NCBI RefSeq assembly: GCF_041088075.1
Contig: NZ_JBGCVY010000020.1
Span: 1 to 64,000 of the forward strand
Length of the DNA stretch: 64,000 nucleotides
Source: Mucilaginibacter_A sp041088075
Lineage (GTDB): Bacteria > Bacteroidota > Bacteroidia > Sphingobacteriales > Sphingobacteriaceae
Reading direction: 5' to 3'
In this document: positions 13,608 to 22,547 of the stretch, piece after piece
Position numbering within the stretch: position 1 is the stretch's first letter
Layout of the letters: the number at the start of each line of letters is the position of its first letter
The notes under the pieces: model-generated
Seen by the model: the letters and a program-made list of their open reading frames with translations, nothing else
What the model was told of the DNA's origin: nothing
Databases searched by the model: none
Program-made: the position numbers and the translations under genes

Positions 13608-14786
13608 ATGCGTTTTTTCTTTTGTTTCTGGTTGATTTTAACAATACCTGCAATTTCCCTTGCACAAACCGGCACTATTTCCGGGAAAGTAACCGCGATT
13701 GACACCAAAGGCCCGTTGGGCAAAGCCAGTGTTTTTCTTAGCAACGCTACGTTTGGAACAGTTACGGCCGAAGACGGGACTTTCACGCTGACTGGTGTAA
13801 AACCGGGCCAGTACAATTTGGTGGTTTCTATTTTGGGTTACGAAACTTACAACCAAAGCATTTTGGTGGGCGAAAAGCCACAGCAACTTACCATCGAAAT
13901 GATGCCCAAACCGATACAAATGCGGGAAGTAGTCATCACCACCAGTGCCAACTGGAAAAAAAACTATGCTTTGTTTATCAGGAACTTTATCGGCACAACA
14001 GAAAACGCCAAGCTTTGCAAAGTGCTAAACCCGCACGCCGTTTACCTTATCTACCATAAAAAAACGCAAACGCTGGAAGCTTCGACGGATGAGTTTTTGG
14101 AAGTGGAAAACCGGGCACTGGGTTATAAAGTCCGTTTTTTGATCAAAGAGTTTGAAAGCAGCTCGCTTACCAGCATCATCCGCTATCAGGGACAAGTTTT
14201 GTTTGAAGAACTGAAAGGCAGCGAAGGGCAAAAAAAGAAATGGCAGGAAAAACGGCGTCAGGCTTATTACGGTTCGAGCATGCACTTTTTCCGCGCTTTG
14301 TACCAGCAAAAGTTGCAGGAAGAAGGTTTCGTGATCCGCCAGTTGCAACGCCGGCCAAACCCAAAACGCCTGCCGGAAGAAATTTTGCAGAAAAAATATG
14401 TACAGTTTAACAAAAGCAACAACCGCGATTCGGTAACTTATTGGAACGAAAAGGCGCAGGAACCACGGTATATCGAAAACCTGATTAAACAACCTTTGCA
14501 TGAGGAAGATGTGTTGCGGCGCACGGAGCAGCCCGGTTTGTTTGCGCTTACTTTTCCTGATTGTTTGTACGTTGTTTATACCAAAAAAAGCGACCCCAAC
14601 AATCTGGACAATGTTTACCGTCCGCTTGATTTGGAAAGTAATGCCACCAGCATCATCACTTTGTATGCCCAATATGCTTTGTTTGATTTGAACGGTGTGG
14701 TGATCTCTCCGCAAAGTACTCTGTATGAAGGCGATTGGGCGAACGACAAGCTGGCCGAACTGCTGCCGGTAGATTATGCACCGTAA
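13608..14786 (+). CDS. Exported protein with carboxypeptidase-regulatory-like domain
   Basis: 392 residues. Signal peptide 1-20 (MRFFFCFWLILTIPAISLAQ). Residues 22-105 are a CarboxypepD_reg-like beta-sandwich (GTISGKVTAIDTKGPLGKAS, then TVTAEDGTFTLTGVKPGQY and ILGYETYNQSI). The remaining roughly 280 residues lack a beta-barrel or plug I recognise; they are basic and mixed alpha/beta. Probably periplasmic or outer-membrane associated. The stop codon TAA at 14784-14786 is supplied by a GAAGCAT motif copy. Its upstream region and first codons are duplicated as a relic at 9501-9640. Confidence 0.75.
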   Translation: MRFFFCFWLILTIPAISLAQTGTISGKVTAIDTKGPLGKASVFLSNATFGTVTAEDGTFTLTGVKPGQYNLVVSILGYETYNQSILVGEKPQQLTIEMMPKPIQMREVVITTSANWKKNYALFIRNFIGTTENAKLCKVLNPHAVYLIYHKKTQTLEASTDEFLEVENRALGYKVRFLIKEFESSSLTSIIRYQGQVLFEELKGSEGQKKKWQEKRRQAYYGSSMHFFRALYQQKLQEEGFVIRQLQRRPNPKRLPEEILQKKYVQFNKSNNRDSVTYWNEKAQEPRYIENLIKQPLHEEDVLRRTEQPGLFALTFPDCLYVVYTKKSDPNNLDNVYRPLDLESNATSIITLYAQYALFDLNGVVISPQSTLYEGDWANDKLAELLPVDYAP

Positions 14787-14999
14787 AAGAAGCATCCTAT
14801 TTTACTTCGCTTTGTCATTTCGACCAAAGGGAGAAATCTTCTTCGAACCCGTAAAAGAAGCATCTTATTTTACTTCGCTTTGTCATTTCGACCGAAGGGA
14901 GAAATCCTCTTCAAACCCGTAAAAAAAGCATCCTATTTTACTTCGCTTTGTCATTTCGACCGAAGGGAGAAATCTTATTCGAACCCGTAAAAGAAACAT
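14782..14999 (+). repeat. 68-base tandem repeat, three units plus a fourth boundary motif
   Basis: Units start at 14782, 14850 and 14918, with a further boundary at 14986, an exact 68-base period. Each begins with CGTAAAAGAAGCAT or a one-base variant and contains TTCGCTTTGTCATTTCGACC plus GGGAGAAATC, a widespread Bacteroidota intergenic repeat. The array fills the gap between two convergent genes and abuts both stop codons. Confidence 0.9.
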
Positions 15000-15000
15000 C

Positions 15001-15549
15001 CTATTTTACCTCCGTTTTCTCAACTTCTTCTGGTTTTTTAAAACGGTTCCTTCGCCACGAAACCCGCGCTTTCCGTTCCTTTACATTGTTAACCAGGGTT
15101 TTATAATGAACCAAATAAGTAATCAGCAAAGCAATCAAACAACCGCCGATAACGCCTGCTGCCCGTTCAATCGCCACCTGCCAAAAGTATTTTCCCGTTT
15201 CGTGGATGCAGATAATCACGACCGAAGCCAATGCCGAACGCGTTGCTACCTGTAGTTTCAGCAGTTCGCAAATTACAACCACGAACACAACGCCCAAACA
15301 GATCATAAAAAATGCCGGCGGGTGCAGAAAAAACAACAGCAAACCCGTACCCGCCCCTACCAAATTGGCTTTGATCCGTACTTCGGCCAAATTGATCGCA
15401 TCTTTTCTTTCGGGCGAAAGCACCAGCAAAATAGAAACCATGCTCCAGGCACCGCCTTCAGGGAAAGCGCGGTAAATAAAAAACCCAACGATGGCACCGA
15501 TCAGGCATTTGGCAATGTACAATAAAAAGTCAACCTGTTTCTGATCCAT
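15001..15549 (-). CDS. FUSC-like small membrane protein
   Basis: 182 residues from the ATG at 15547-15549; a TTG nine codons upstream is the other option. Four or five hydrophobic helices (about 10-30, 65-105, 110-150 in the short form), with SMVSILLVLSPERKDAINLAE and the later YFWQVAIERAAGVIGGCL typical of the FUSC/aromatic-acid exporter inner-membrane module. It is about a third of the usual FUSC length, so it is a single-module version. The C-terminal tail is Lys/Arg/Glu-rich. Convergent with the 13608 gene across the tandem repeats. Confidence 0.75.
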   Translation of the reverse strand: MDQKQVDFLLYIAKCLIGAIVGFFIYRAFPEGGAWSMVSILLVLSPERKDAINLAEVRIKANLVGAGTGLLLFFLHPPAFFMICLGVVFVVVICELLKLQVATRSALASVVIICIHETGKYFWQVAIERAAGVIGGCLIALLITYLVHYKTLVNNVKERKARVSWRRNRFKKPEEVEKTEVK

Positions 15550-15617
15550 GTATGTGTACTTGGCAACCTGCAGCAATGAACAACAAAGCTATCCCTTAGT
15601 TTATTTTGATTTTCGGG

Positions 15618-15646
15618 CACCAATTTTTACCTGGTAAAAGAAGCAT
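15618..15646 (+). repeat. GAAGCAT motif
   Basis: Consensus copy: CACCAATTTTTACCT then GGTAAAAGAAGCAT, between the divergent FUSC-like and ABC-F genes. Confidence 0.85.
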
Positions 15647-15744
15647 CTGCCAAGTTCGTAAGATCTGTTTCCTTTTGGTAATATTCCTGTACCTAATCGG
15701 CACAAAAAACGTAAATACCACCGATAAAACGTACATTCGCGCCA

Positions 15745-17667
15745 ATGATTGCAATTAATGATTTAACTTACGAAATCGGTTCCAGGGCATTATACGACGA
15801 AGCCAACTGGCACATTAAACCAGGCGAAAAAATTGGTTTGATTGGCGCCAACGGAACCGGAAAAACAACTTTGCTGAAGCTGATTGTGGGCGATCTGAAA
15901 CCTACTTCGGGCACTATTTCCAAATCCAAAGAGCTGACCATCGGTTACTTAAACCAGGATCTGCTTTCTTACGCTTCCGATAAAAGTATTTTGCATGTGG
16001 CGATGGAAGCTTTTGAGCGGCAGAACCAGTTGCATGATGAAATTGAAGCCTTGCTGAAAAAACTGGAAACCGATTATTCGGAAGATGTTTTGCATAAATT
16101 GAGCGATAAACAAAGCGAGTTTGAAGCTTTGGACGGTTACAACATCGAATACAAAGCGCACGAAATTCTGGCTGGTTTGGGTTTTAGCGATGCCGATACA
16201 GAACGCAAATTGAGTACCTTTTCTGGTGGTTGGCGGATGCGCGTGATGCTGGCCAAAATCCTGTTGCAGGCACCGGATATTTTGTTGTTGGATGAGCCAA
16301 CCAACCACTTGGATTTGCCTTCGATCCAATGGCTGGAAGATTATTTGAAAGCTTTTGAAGGCGCGGTGGTGATCGTTTCGCACGACAGGTGGTTTTTGGA
16401 TAAAGTGATCAACAAAACGGTGGAATCCCGTAAAGGAAAACTGACTTCTTATTCAGGCAACTACTCTTTTTATGTGGAAGAAAAAGACCTGCGCGGCGAA
16501 ATCCAGAAGAATGAATTTAAAAATCAGCAGGCAAAAATCAAGCAGGAAGAACGTTTGATCGAGCGTTTTCGGGCCAAAGCTTCCAAAGCAAAAATGGCGC
16601 AATCGCGTATCAAAGCATTGGATAAATTAGAGCGTGTGGAAGATGTGGACGATGATAATCCTTCCGTAAATTTCAGCTTTAAGTTTTCCCGTCAGTCTGG
16701 CCGCCACGTCATCAACATTGAAAACCTCACCAAAAAATACCCGACAATTGACATTGTAGAAGGCGCACATGCCGTGATCGAAAAAGGTGATAAAATTGCT
16801 TTGATTGGTGCCAACGGTCGCGGAAAATCTACCGTTTTGCGCATTATTGCCGGAGCCGATAAAGAGTTTGAAGGCAAAAGCGAAACCGGTTACAACGTTA
16901 CCCAAACCTTTTTTGCACAACATCAATTGGAAGCGTTGCATTTGGATAGTGAGATTTTGCAGGAATTACAACGCTTCGCCCCAAAACACAACGAAACGGA
17001 ACTACGCTCTATTTTAGGTTCGTTTTTGTTTACTGGCGATGATGTTTTTAAGAAGATCAAAGTACTTTCCGGAGGGGAAAAATCGCGCGTGGCATTGGCC
17101 AAAGCTTTGACTGCCGATGCCAACTTTTTGATTTTGGATGAGCCGACCAACCACTTGGATATTGCTTCGGTCAACATTTTGATCCAGGCTTTGCAGCAGT
17201 ACGAGGGAACGGTGATTGCCGTGTCGCACGACCGGTTTTTTCTCGACAATATTGCCAATAAGATTTGGTTTATTGAAGACCAGCAAATCAAAGAATATCC
17301 TGGAACGTATGCCGAGTACGAAGTTTGGCAGGCCAAGCGGAAACTGGAAGCAAAATCAGCACCCGTACCTCAGCCTAAAAAAGAAGTAAAAAAAGAAACG
17401 GTTGCGGTTAAACAGCCAACGGAAGATAAATCCAAGCAATTAAAAAAGCTGAACCAGGACCTGACGGGAATGGAACAACGCATTACCGAATTGGAAAAAA
17501 CCGTGAAGCAATTGGAGGCCGAACTGAGCGACGATAAAATTTACAAACAGCAAAACCGTTTGCAGGAAGTGAACAAAAACCTCAAACAAAAACAGCAGGA
17601 ACTGAAACAGCAGCAGGAAAAATGGGAAGCCCTGGCCGATCAGATCCTGGAAATGGAAGAAAGTTAA
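15745..17667 (+). CDS. ABC-F family ATPase, Uup-like
   Basis: 640 residues with two ABC domains and no membrane segment. First Walker A GANGTGKT at 34-41, signature FSGGWRMR, Walker B ILLLDEPTNHLD; second Walker A GANGRGKS at about 355-362, LSGGEKSR, FLILDEPTNHLD. Between the domains is the charged linker of ABC-F proteins (KQEERLIERFRAKASKAKMA). The C-terminal about 100 residues are a Lys/Gln/Glu coiled coil, as in Uup, which binds DNA or ribosomes. ABC-F proteins act on the ribosome; the coiled coil favours Uup-like over EttA. Confidence 0.92.
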   Translation: MIAINDLTYEIGSRALYDEANWHIKPGEKIGLIGANGTGKTTLLKLIVGDLKPTSGTISKSKELTIGYLNQDLLSYASDKSILHVAMEAFERQNQLHDEIEALLKKLETDYSEDVLHKLSDKQSEFEALDGYNIEYKAHEILAGLGFSDADTERKLSTFSGGWRMRVMLAKILLQAPDILLLDEPTNHLDLPSIQWLEDYLKAFEGAVVIVSHDRWFLDKVINKTVESRKGKLTSYSGNYSFYVEEKDLRGEIQKNEFKNQQAKIKQEERLIERFRAKASKAKMAQSRIKALDKLERVEDVDDDNPSVNFSFKFSRQSGRHVINIENLTKKYPTIDIVEGAHAVIEKGDKIALIGANGRGKSTVLRIIAGADKEFEGKSETGYNVTQTFFAQHQLEALHLDSEILQELQRFAPKHNETELRSILGSFLFTGDDVFKKIKVLSGGEKSRVALAKALTADANFLILDEPTNHLDIASVNILIQALQQYEGTVIAVSHDRFFLDNIANKIWFIEDQQIKEYPGTYAEYEVWQAKRKLEAKSAPVPQPKKEVKKETVAVKQPTEDKSKQLKKLNQDLTGMEQRITELEKTVKQLEAELSDDKIYKQQNRLQEVNKNLKQKQQELKQQQEKWEALADQILEMEES

Positions 17668-17693
17668 ATGCTTCTTTTACCGGCATAAAATCA
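17668..17693 (-). repeat. GAAGCAT motif directly after a stop codon
   Basis: Begins at the base after the ABC-F stop codon: ATGCTTCTTTTACC then GGCATAAAATCA. Confidence 0.75.
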
Positions 17694-17766
17694 GCAAACA
17701 ATTTTTGGTTTGTAAGTATTTTCTTATTGCAGATTTGTTTCTTAATTTTAAGCAAGAAAATTAATT

Positions 17767-17961
17767 ATGGCTTTTTCATTTTTTAATACGGCACCAAAAA
17801 TATTAAGCGACAGGTTTATTAAATTGGCAAAACAAGGCCATCTACCGGATATTATGGAAGCCATTGATGATGAACGTCATAATAAAAATTCGCTTAAAGG
17901 AACTTCTAAAAACGGGTTGATCACGGTTGAACGCATCGGTTCTTTTCCAAAAAGCAGATGA
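17767..17961 (+). CDS. Small hypothetical protein, 64 residues
   Basis: I do not recognise it. MAFSFFNTAPKILSDRFIKL opens a short helix-rich, basic protein ending in KSR. Its stop overlaps the start of the next gene (ATGA at 17958-17961), a strong sign of translational coupling and that this is a real gene. Confidence 0.6.
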   Translation: MAFSFFNTAPKILSDRFIKLAKQGHLPDIMEAIDDERHNKNSLKGTSKNGLITVERIGSFPKSR

Positions 17962-18722
17962 ATTTTGCCCTGCCTACTATCATCTTGCTGTTGATGCTGG
18001 TGCCGGGTTTTTTGTTTAGGCGTTTGTATTACAGCGGAGAGTTTTCCAAAGAATATTTTAAGCAAAATTTTACCGATTATCTTTTCCCTTCCCTGATTTT
18101 TAGTATCCTGATACACCTATTTTGTCAGGGTTTAATCAGGCTCTTTGGCTATAAAATTAGTTTATGGCCGTTGTTTTTACTCATTGGCAGCAACGGAAGC
18201 AGCAGCGAAACCAGCGTTGCTTTCTTGCAGATTTACCAAAACATTTATCACATTTTCTTTTACTTCGTTTTTACTGCTTTTGGCGGTGCGGTTTTAGGTT
18301 ACCTCGGTAAATATGTAGTGCGGAACTTAAAGCTTGACCGTAAATACCAGTTGTTTCGTTACCAAAACGAATGGCATTATGTTTTTACCGGAGAAATCCT
18401 GGGTTTTCCAAATATTACCGGACAATATGATGTGCAGCCTGAAGTTCAGTATGTTGATGCATTGGTAAAAACCGCGGAAGGAAGCGTTTTGTACAGCGGC
18501 TACCTCTCGCACTACGTCCTTTCAAGTTCCAACGGAATTGACCAATTGTATTTAAGTGATGTAAAGCGCCGTTATTTGAAACATGATCATCGGCCAGAAA
18601 ACGAAGATCCTTATTATTATATGCCCGGAGATTTCACCATTATTCCTTACCGCGAGATAATGAATTTAAATATTACTTATTACCGGATCAATCAAAGTCC
18701 GCCGGAAGCATCAGCCGAATAA
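17958..18722 (+). CDS. Hypothetical membrane protein, possibly DUF6338-like
   Basis: 254 residues. Three hydrophobic segments in the first half (about 4-20, 46-60 and 92-113), then a soluble C-terminal domain from about 125 with LFRYQNEWHYVFTGEILGFP and DALVKTAEGSVLYSGYL, which look like a short beta-rich binding domain. Arrangement of N-terminal helices plus this tail resembles the DUF6338 group, but I am not sure. Coupled to the 64-residue gene upstream; the next gene starts one base after its stop. Confidence 0.6.
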   Translation: MNFALPTIILLLMLVPGFLFRRLYYSGEFSKEYFKQNFTDYLFPSLIFSILIHLFCQGLIRLFGYKISLWPLFLLIGSNGSSSETSVAFLQIYQNIYHIFFYFVFTAFGGAVLGYLGKYVVRNLKLDRKYQLFRYQNEWHYVFTGEILGFPNITGQYDVQPEVQYVDALVKTAEGSVLYSGYLSHYVLSSSNGIDQLYLSDVKRRYLKHDHRPENEDPYYYMPGDFTIIPYREIMNLNITYYRINQSPPEASAE

Positions 18723-18723
18723 A

Positions 18724-20007
18724 ATGCCTGTAAAAATAAATTTAAGTTTTTGGTTGCCATGCTTCTTTTACCTCCTCTTTTTTAAGAATGCAAAAGCGCA
18801 AACTCAGTACCAAAACTCTGTTTTTCAACCCAATATCAAAACCGTTGATCTTTTTAACGCGCAGCAGGAAGGCTCTTTCCCGATTATTGGTTTGCACAGC
18901 AATGATGTTTTGCTACTGAGTTTTGATGATTTGAACGGCGGCTCCAAAACCTACAGTTATACCATCGAACATTGCGATGCCGACTGGAAACCTTCCAACC
19001 TTTCCCCTTCAGAATATTTGCAAAGTTTCAATGAAGACCGGATTATGGATTACCGTTATTCATCCAACACGATTCAAAAATACACGCATTACCAGCTTAC
19101 TTTCCCCAATTACAACATCGTCCCCAAGCTTTCCGGGAATTACGTTTTAAAAGTTTATCCCGAAGGAAACCCGCAGCAACCGATTTTAACGCGCCGTTTT
19201 TATGTAGTTGATAACCGTGCCGGGATTGCGGCCGTCATCGCGCCTTCCAACAATGTAGCCAACCGCACTTCCAACCAAAAACTCAATTTTAATGTTGATG
19301 TAACGCCCTTAAACGTAACCAATCCTTATGCTGAAGTGCGGACTTTGGTTTTGCAAAACGGCCGGAATGATGTAAGCCAGATGAACACGCGTCCGCAATT
19401 TATTCAGGGCGGTTTGTTGCAATACACCGATTTACAGACCAATGATTTTCCTGGGGGAAATGAATTTCGGCGTTTTGATTTGCGCACTTTGCTTTCCGGC
19501 GGAGAACACGTTGATAAAATTTATCGCGATACGGCAAACACGGTGATGCTGATGAACGACCGTCCGTTAGACCAGCCCAATTATACTTTTCAATATGACA
19601 ACGACGGCAACTTTTTTATCCGCAATACCAATGGCCGCGACCCTCGTTTGGATGCGGATTATGCCCACATTTACTTTAGCCTGTTTTACACGCCGACAAC
19701 GCCAAACAGTACTGTTTTTATCACTGGAAAATTTAACAATTATAATTTGGACGAAAGCAGCCAGATGAAATATGACGCGGCCAAAGGTATTTTTTACAGC
19801 AATTTATATTTAAAGCAAGGCATTTATGATTATCATTACGTGCTGAAAAATGGAAACGAGATTGACCAAACGGCGATTAACGGCAGCCATTTTGAAACCG
19901 AAAACGATTACCAGATTTTGGTGTATTACAAACGCGCAGGCAGCCGTTACGAAGAATTGGTTGGTTATCAGTTGTTAAATTCGGTTAAAGGAAACAGTTT
20001 GCGTTAA
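18724..20007 (+). CDS. Type IX secretion plug-like protein (DUF5103 family)
   Basis: 427 residues with a signal peptide ending about residue 25 (FFKNAKAQ). The start of the mature protein, YQNSVFQPNIKTVDLFNAQQ, and the next 120 residues (YSYTIEHCDADWKPSNLSPS, then a beta-strand domain) are the hallmark of the DUF5103 family, whose Flavobacterium member is the periplasmic plug that closes the SprA translocon. A second immunoglobulin-like domain follows near 300-420 (VFITGKFNNYNLDESSQMKY). Role in T9SS is inferred from family. A GAAGCAT core at 18759-18772 lies inside the signal peptide coding region, read as CFFYL. Confidence 0.82.
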   Translation: MPVKINLSFWLPCFFYLLFFKNAKAQTQYQNSVFQPNIKTVDLFNAQQEGSFPIIGLHSNDVLLLSFDDLNGGSKTYSYTIEHCDADWKPSNLSPSEYLQSFNEDRIMDYRYSSNTIQKYTHYQLTFPNYNIVPKLSGNYVLKVYPEGNPQQPILTRRFYVVDNRAGIAAVIAPSNNVANRTSNQKLNFNVDVTPLNVTNPYAEVRTLVLQNGRNDVSQMNTRPQFIQGGLLQYTDLQTNDFPGGNEFRRFDLRTLLSGGEHVDKIYRDTANTVMLMNDRPLDQPNYTFQYDNDGNFFIRNTNGRDPRLDADYAHIYFSLFYTPTTPNSTVFITGKFNNYNLDESSQMKYDAAKGIFYSNLYLKQGIYDYHYVLKNGNEIDQTAINGSHFETENDYQILVYYKRAGSRYEELVGYQLLNSVKGNSLR

Positions 20008-20013
20008 ACAGAT

Positions 20014-20043
20014 CACCAAAAAAAGCACGATAAAAGAAGCATG
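20014..20043 (+). repeat. GAAGCAT motif that supplies the start codon of the next gene
   Basis: CACCAAAAAAAGCAC then GATAAAAGAAGCAT; the final AT plus the next G is the ATG at 20041. Confidence 0.7.
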
Positions 20044-20748
20044 CTCGAACAGTTGGATTTACAAAACCTGTTGATTTTAGACATCGAAACGGCGCCGCAA
20101 TTTCGACTGTACGAGGAAGTGCCGGAGCATTTGCAGCTTTTGTGGGAACAGAAAACGGCTTACCAGCGCAAAGAAGTTCCGGCAGCCGAGTTTTATGAAC
20201 GGGCAGGAATTTGGGCCGAATTTGGAAAAATCATTTGTATTTCGGCCGGTGTTTTTTCGGATGCTGAAGGCAATTCTTTGCGCATCAAATCTTACTGTTG
20301 CGATGAAGAAAGCGAATTGCTGGAAGATTTTGCAACGATGCTCAACCGCCAACCGGTCAACAAAATCTTGTGCGCACACAATGGCAAAGAGTTTGATTTT
20401 CCGTATTTGTGCCGCAGGATGCTGGTTCATCAAATCGCCATTCCGCCTCAACTCCAAACTTTCGGCAAAAAGCCCTGGGAAACAAACCATTTGGATACGA
20501 TGGAATTGTGGAAGTTTGGCGACCATAAAAACTATACTTCGCTAAGTTTGCTGGCTGCGATCTTCAATATCCCCACACCGAAAGACGACATTGACGGCAG
20601 CGAAGTTGGCCGCGTTTATTGGGAAGAAAACGACCAGGAACGCATCCGCATTTATTGCCAGAAAGACGTCATTACGGTAGCTCAACTGCTTCGTCGTTTC
20701 CGTGGGGAAGAACTGATTTCCGAAGAAAACATTGTTTATATTGATTAG
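20041..20748 (+). CDS. 3'-5' exonuclease of the DnaQ/PolB-exonuclease type
   Basis: 235 residues. Exo I motif LILDIETAP at about 12-20 (Asp and Glu metal ligands), Exo II in CAHNGKEFDFPYL, and a late Asp in YCQKDVITVAQLLRRF (Exo III-like Tyr-x-x-x-Asp). Matches the stand-alone predicted 3'-5' exonuclease related to the PolB exonuclease domain, widespread in Bacteroidota. Its ATG is embedded in a GAAGCAT motif, and the ABC gene follows after three bases. Confidence 0.85.
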   Translation: MLEQLDLQNLLILDIETAPQFRLYEEVPEHLQLLWEQKTAYQRKEVPAAEFYERAGIWAEFGKIICISAGVFSDAEGNSLRIKSYCCDEESELLEDFATMLNRQPVNKILCAHNGKEFDFPYLCRRMLVHQIAIPPQLQTFGKKPWETNHLDTMELWKFGDHKNYTSLSLLAAIFNIPTPKDDIDGSEVGRVYWEENDQERIRIYCQKDVITVAQLLRRFRGEELISEENIVYID

Positions 20749-20751
20749 CCG

Positions 20752-22488
20752 ATGAGTTTAAAAGTTGACCGGCTGAGTGTAAGTTTCAAAACCGGGGACA
20801 CCAATTTTTATGCGGTAAAAGAAGTATCGTTTCAATTGGAACCCGGAAAAGTATTGGGCATTGTGGGCGAATCCGGTTCCGGGAAATCCGTTACTTCACT
20901 GGCTTTGATGCGATTATTGGATGAAGAGAAAGCAAAGGTAACCGGTTCTATCTTACTGAACGACAAAGCATTATTAGAACTGCCGGAAGCAAAAATGCGT
21001 AGTTTTCGCGGCAACCGTATCGGCATGATTTTCCAAGAACCGATGACTTCGCTTAATCCCGTTTTAACTTGTGGTTACCAAGTTGCCGAAGCGATACAAC
21101 TGCATTTAAAAGTTGGCCGGAAGGAAGCCCGGACAAAAACAATCAAGCTTTTTGAAGAAGTACAACTGCCGCGGCCGGAAGCTATTTTTGATAGTTTTCC
21201 GCACCAAATTTCGGGCGGGCAAAAACAACGCGTGATGATTGCCATGGCTTTAAGTTGCAACCCGGAAATTTTGATTGCCGATGAACCAACTACAGCTTTG
21301 GACGTAACGGTACAAAAATCAATCCTGGAGCTTCTTTTACGCATCAAAAATGAGCGCAACAGCAGCCTGATTTTTATTTCGCATGATCTGGGCGTGATCT
21401 GTGAAATTGCGGACGAAGTAATTGTAATGTACAAAGGCAAAATTGTGGAACAGGCTGCTACCGAAACTATTTTTTCAAATCCGCAACATCCATATACGCA
21501 AGGTTTGCTGGCCTGTCGCCCTTCGCCGCAATTCCGTTTAAAGAAATTACCGGTGATCCGGGATTTTTTAAAAACAGATTTGCATGGCGAAATCCAATTT
21601 TCCGGCACAACCATCAACGAAATCCGGCAACGTTATGCGTTAAGCGATGATGAAAAAAAGCAGCGGCAAAAAAAGCTTTACAACCAGGAACCGTTGCTCA
21701 AAATCAAAAACCTAAACACTTGGTTTCCAATTAAAAAAGGGTTTCTGCAACGCTCAACCGAAACAGTTAAAGCGGTAAACAACATCAGTTTTGAAGTTTT
21801 TCCGGGAGAAACGCTGGGTTTGGTTGGCGAATCGGGTTGCGGAAAAACAACTTTGGGCCGAAGTTTGATCCGTTTGATCGAACCAAATTTTGGCAAAATT
21901 ATTTTTAAAGGACAAGATATTTTAACGCTTCCGCAAAACGAAATGCGCCGAATGCGGAAAAAAATGCAATTGATTTTCCAAGATCCGTACTCTTCCCTCA
22001 ACCCAAAACTCACGATTGGAAACGCCATTTTAGAACCGATGGAAGTTCACGGATTGTACGGCGATCAGCAACAGCGCAAAAAGAAAGTGCTGGAATTGCT
22101 GGACCGTGTTAATTTATTGCCGGAACATTTTAACCGTTATCCGCATGAATTTTCCGGCGGCCAACGCCAACGCATTGTCATTGCCCGTGCTTTGGCTTTG
22201 CAGCCTGAATTTATCATTTGTGATGAATCCGTTTCGGCTTTGGATGTTTCTGTACAGGCGCAGGTTTTAAATTTGCTGAAAGAACTGCAGCGGGAATTTA
22301 ATCTCACATATATTTTTATTTCGCACGATCTTTCGGTGGTAAAACATTTTGCCGACCGCATGATGGTGATGAACAAAGGCGAAATCATTGAAACGGGCGA
22401 CCCGCAAAAAATTTACGAACATCCGAAAGAAGCTTACACCCAAAAACTGATTGCTTCCATTCCCGGTTTGGGTTTGCCTTTGCTATAA
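20752..22488 (+). CDS. Fused dipeptide/oligopeptide ABC transporter ATPase (YejF/DppD-DppF type)
   Basis: 578 residues made of two ABC domains. First Walker A GESGSGKS at 39-46, ISGGQKQR, LIADEPTTALD; second Walker A GESGCGKT at 359-366, FSGGQRQR, FIICDESVSALDVS. Each ends with the oligopeptide-family tail (HPYTQGLLACRPSP; KEAYTQKLIASIPG). Such fusions energise peptide or nickel importers; no permease or binding protein is nearby, so partners must be elsewhere. A nearly full GAAGCAT motif lies within the first domain at 20799-20827 and is read as TNFYAVKEVS. Confidence 0.92.
   Translation: MSLKVDRLSVSFKTGDTNFYAVKEVSFQLEPGKVLGIVGESGSGKSVTSLALMRLLDEEKAKVTGSILLNDKALLELPEAKMRSFRGNRIGMIFQEPMTSLNPVLTCGYQVAEAIQLHLKVGRKEARTKTIKLFEEVQLPRPEAIFDSFPHQISGGQKQRVMIAMALSCNPEILIADEPTTALDVTVQKSILELLLRIKNERNSSLIFISHDLGVICEIADEVIVMYKGKIVEQAATETIFSNPQHPYTQGLLACRPSPQFRLKKLPVIRDFLKTDLHGEIQFSGTTINEIRQRYALSDDEKKQRQKKLYNQEPLLKIKNLNTWFPIKKGFLQRSTETVKAVNNISFEVFPGETLGLVGESGCGKTTLGRSLIRLIEPNFGKIIFKGQDILTLPQNEMRRMRKKMQLIFQDPYSSLNPKLTIGNAILEPMEVHGLYGDQQQRKKKVLELLDRVNLLPEHFNRYPHEFSGGQRQRIVIARALALQPEFIICDESVSALDVSVQAQVLNLLKELQREFNLTYIFISHDLSVVKHFADRMMVMNKGEIIETGDPQKIYEHPKEAYTQKLIASIPGLGLPLL
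20799..20827 (+). repeat. GAAGCAT motif inside the ABC ATPase gene
   Basis: CACCAATTTTTATGC then GGTAAAAGAAGTAT, one base off consensus in the core, in frame as TNFYAVKEVS, where AVxxVSF is a conserved segment of the family. Confidence 0.75.
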
Positions 22489-22529
22489 TCTTGCCAACAA
22501 GGCAAACACTTTATCAGGCTTAATCCTTG

Positions 22530-22537
22530 TATCTTTG
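22530..22537 (+). promoter_or_regulatory. Bacteroidota -7 box for RNase R
   Basis: TATCTTTG fits TAnnTTTG and lies 10 bases before the ATG at 22548, which supports that start over the upstream in-frame codon at 22527. The -33 box is weak. Confidence 0.5.
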
Positions 22538-22547
22538 CAAATCATAT

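Noticed and set aside
14000..14800. Long minus-strand frame (256 codons) over the 13608 gene
   Set aside because: Shadow of the real gene; no signal peptide or family pattern, and the plus-strand frame has a signal peptide and a recognisable domain.
20799..20827. Motif in the ABC ATPase gene as pure coding coincidence
   Set aside because: AVxxVSF is a conserved family segment, so part of the match is expected. The full match including the CACCAATTTTTA half is too long for coincidence, so I kept it as a motif copy.
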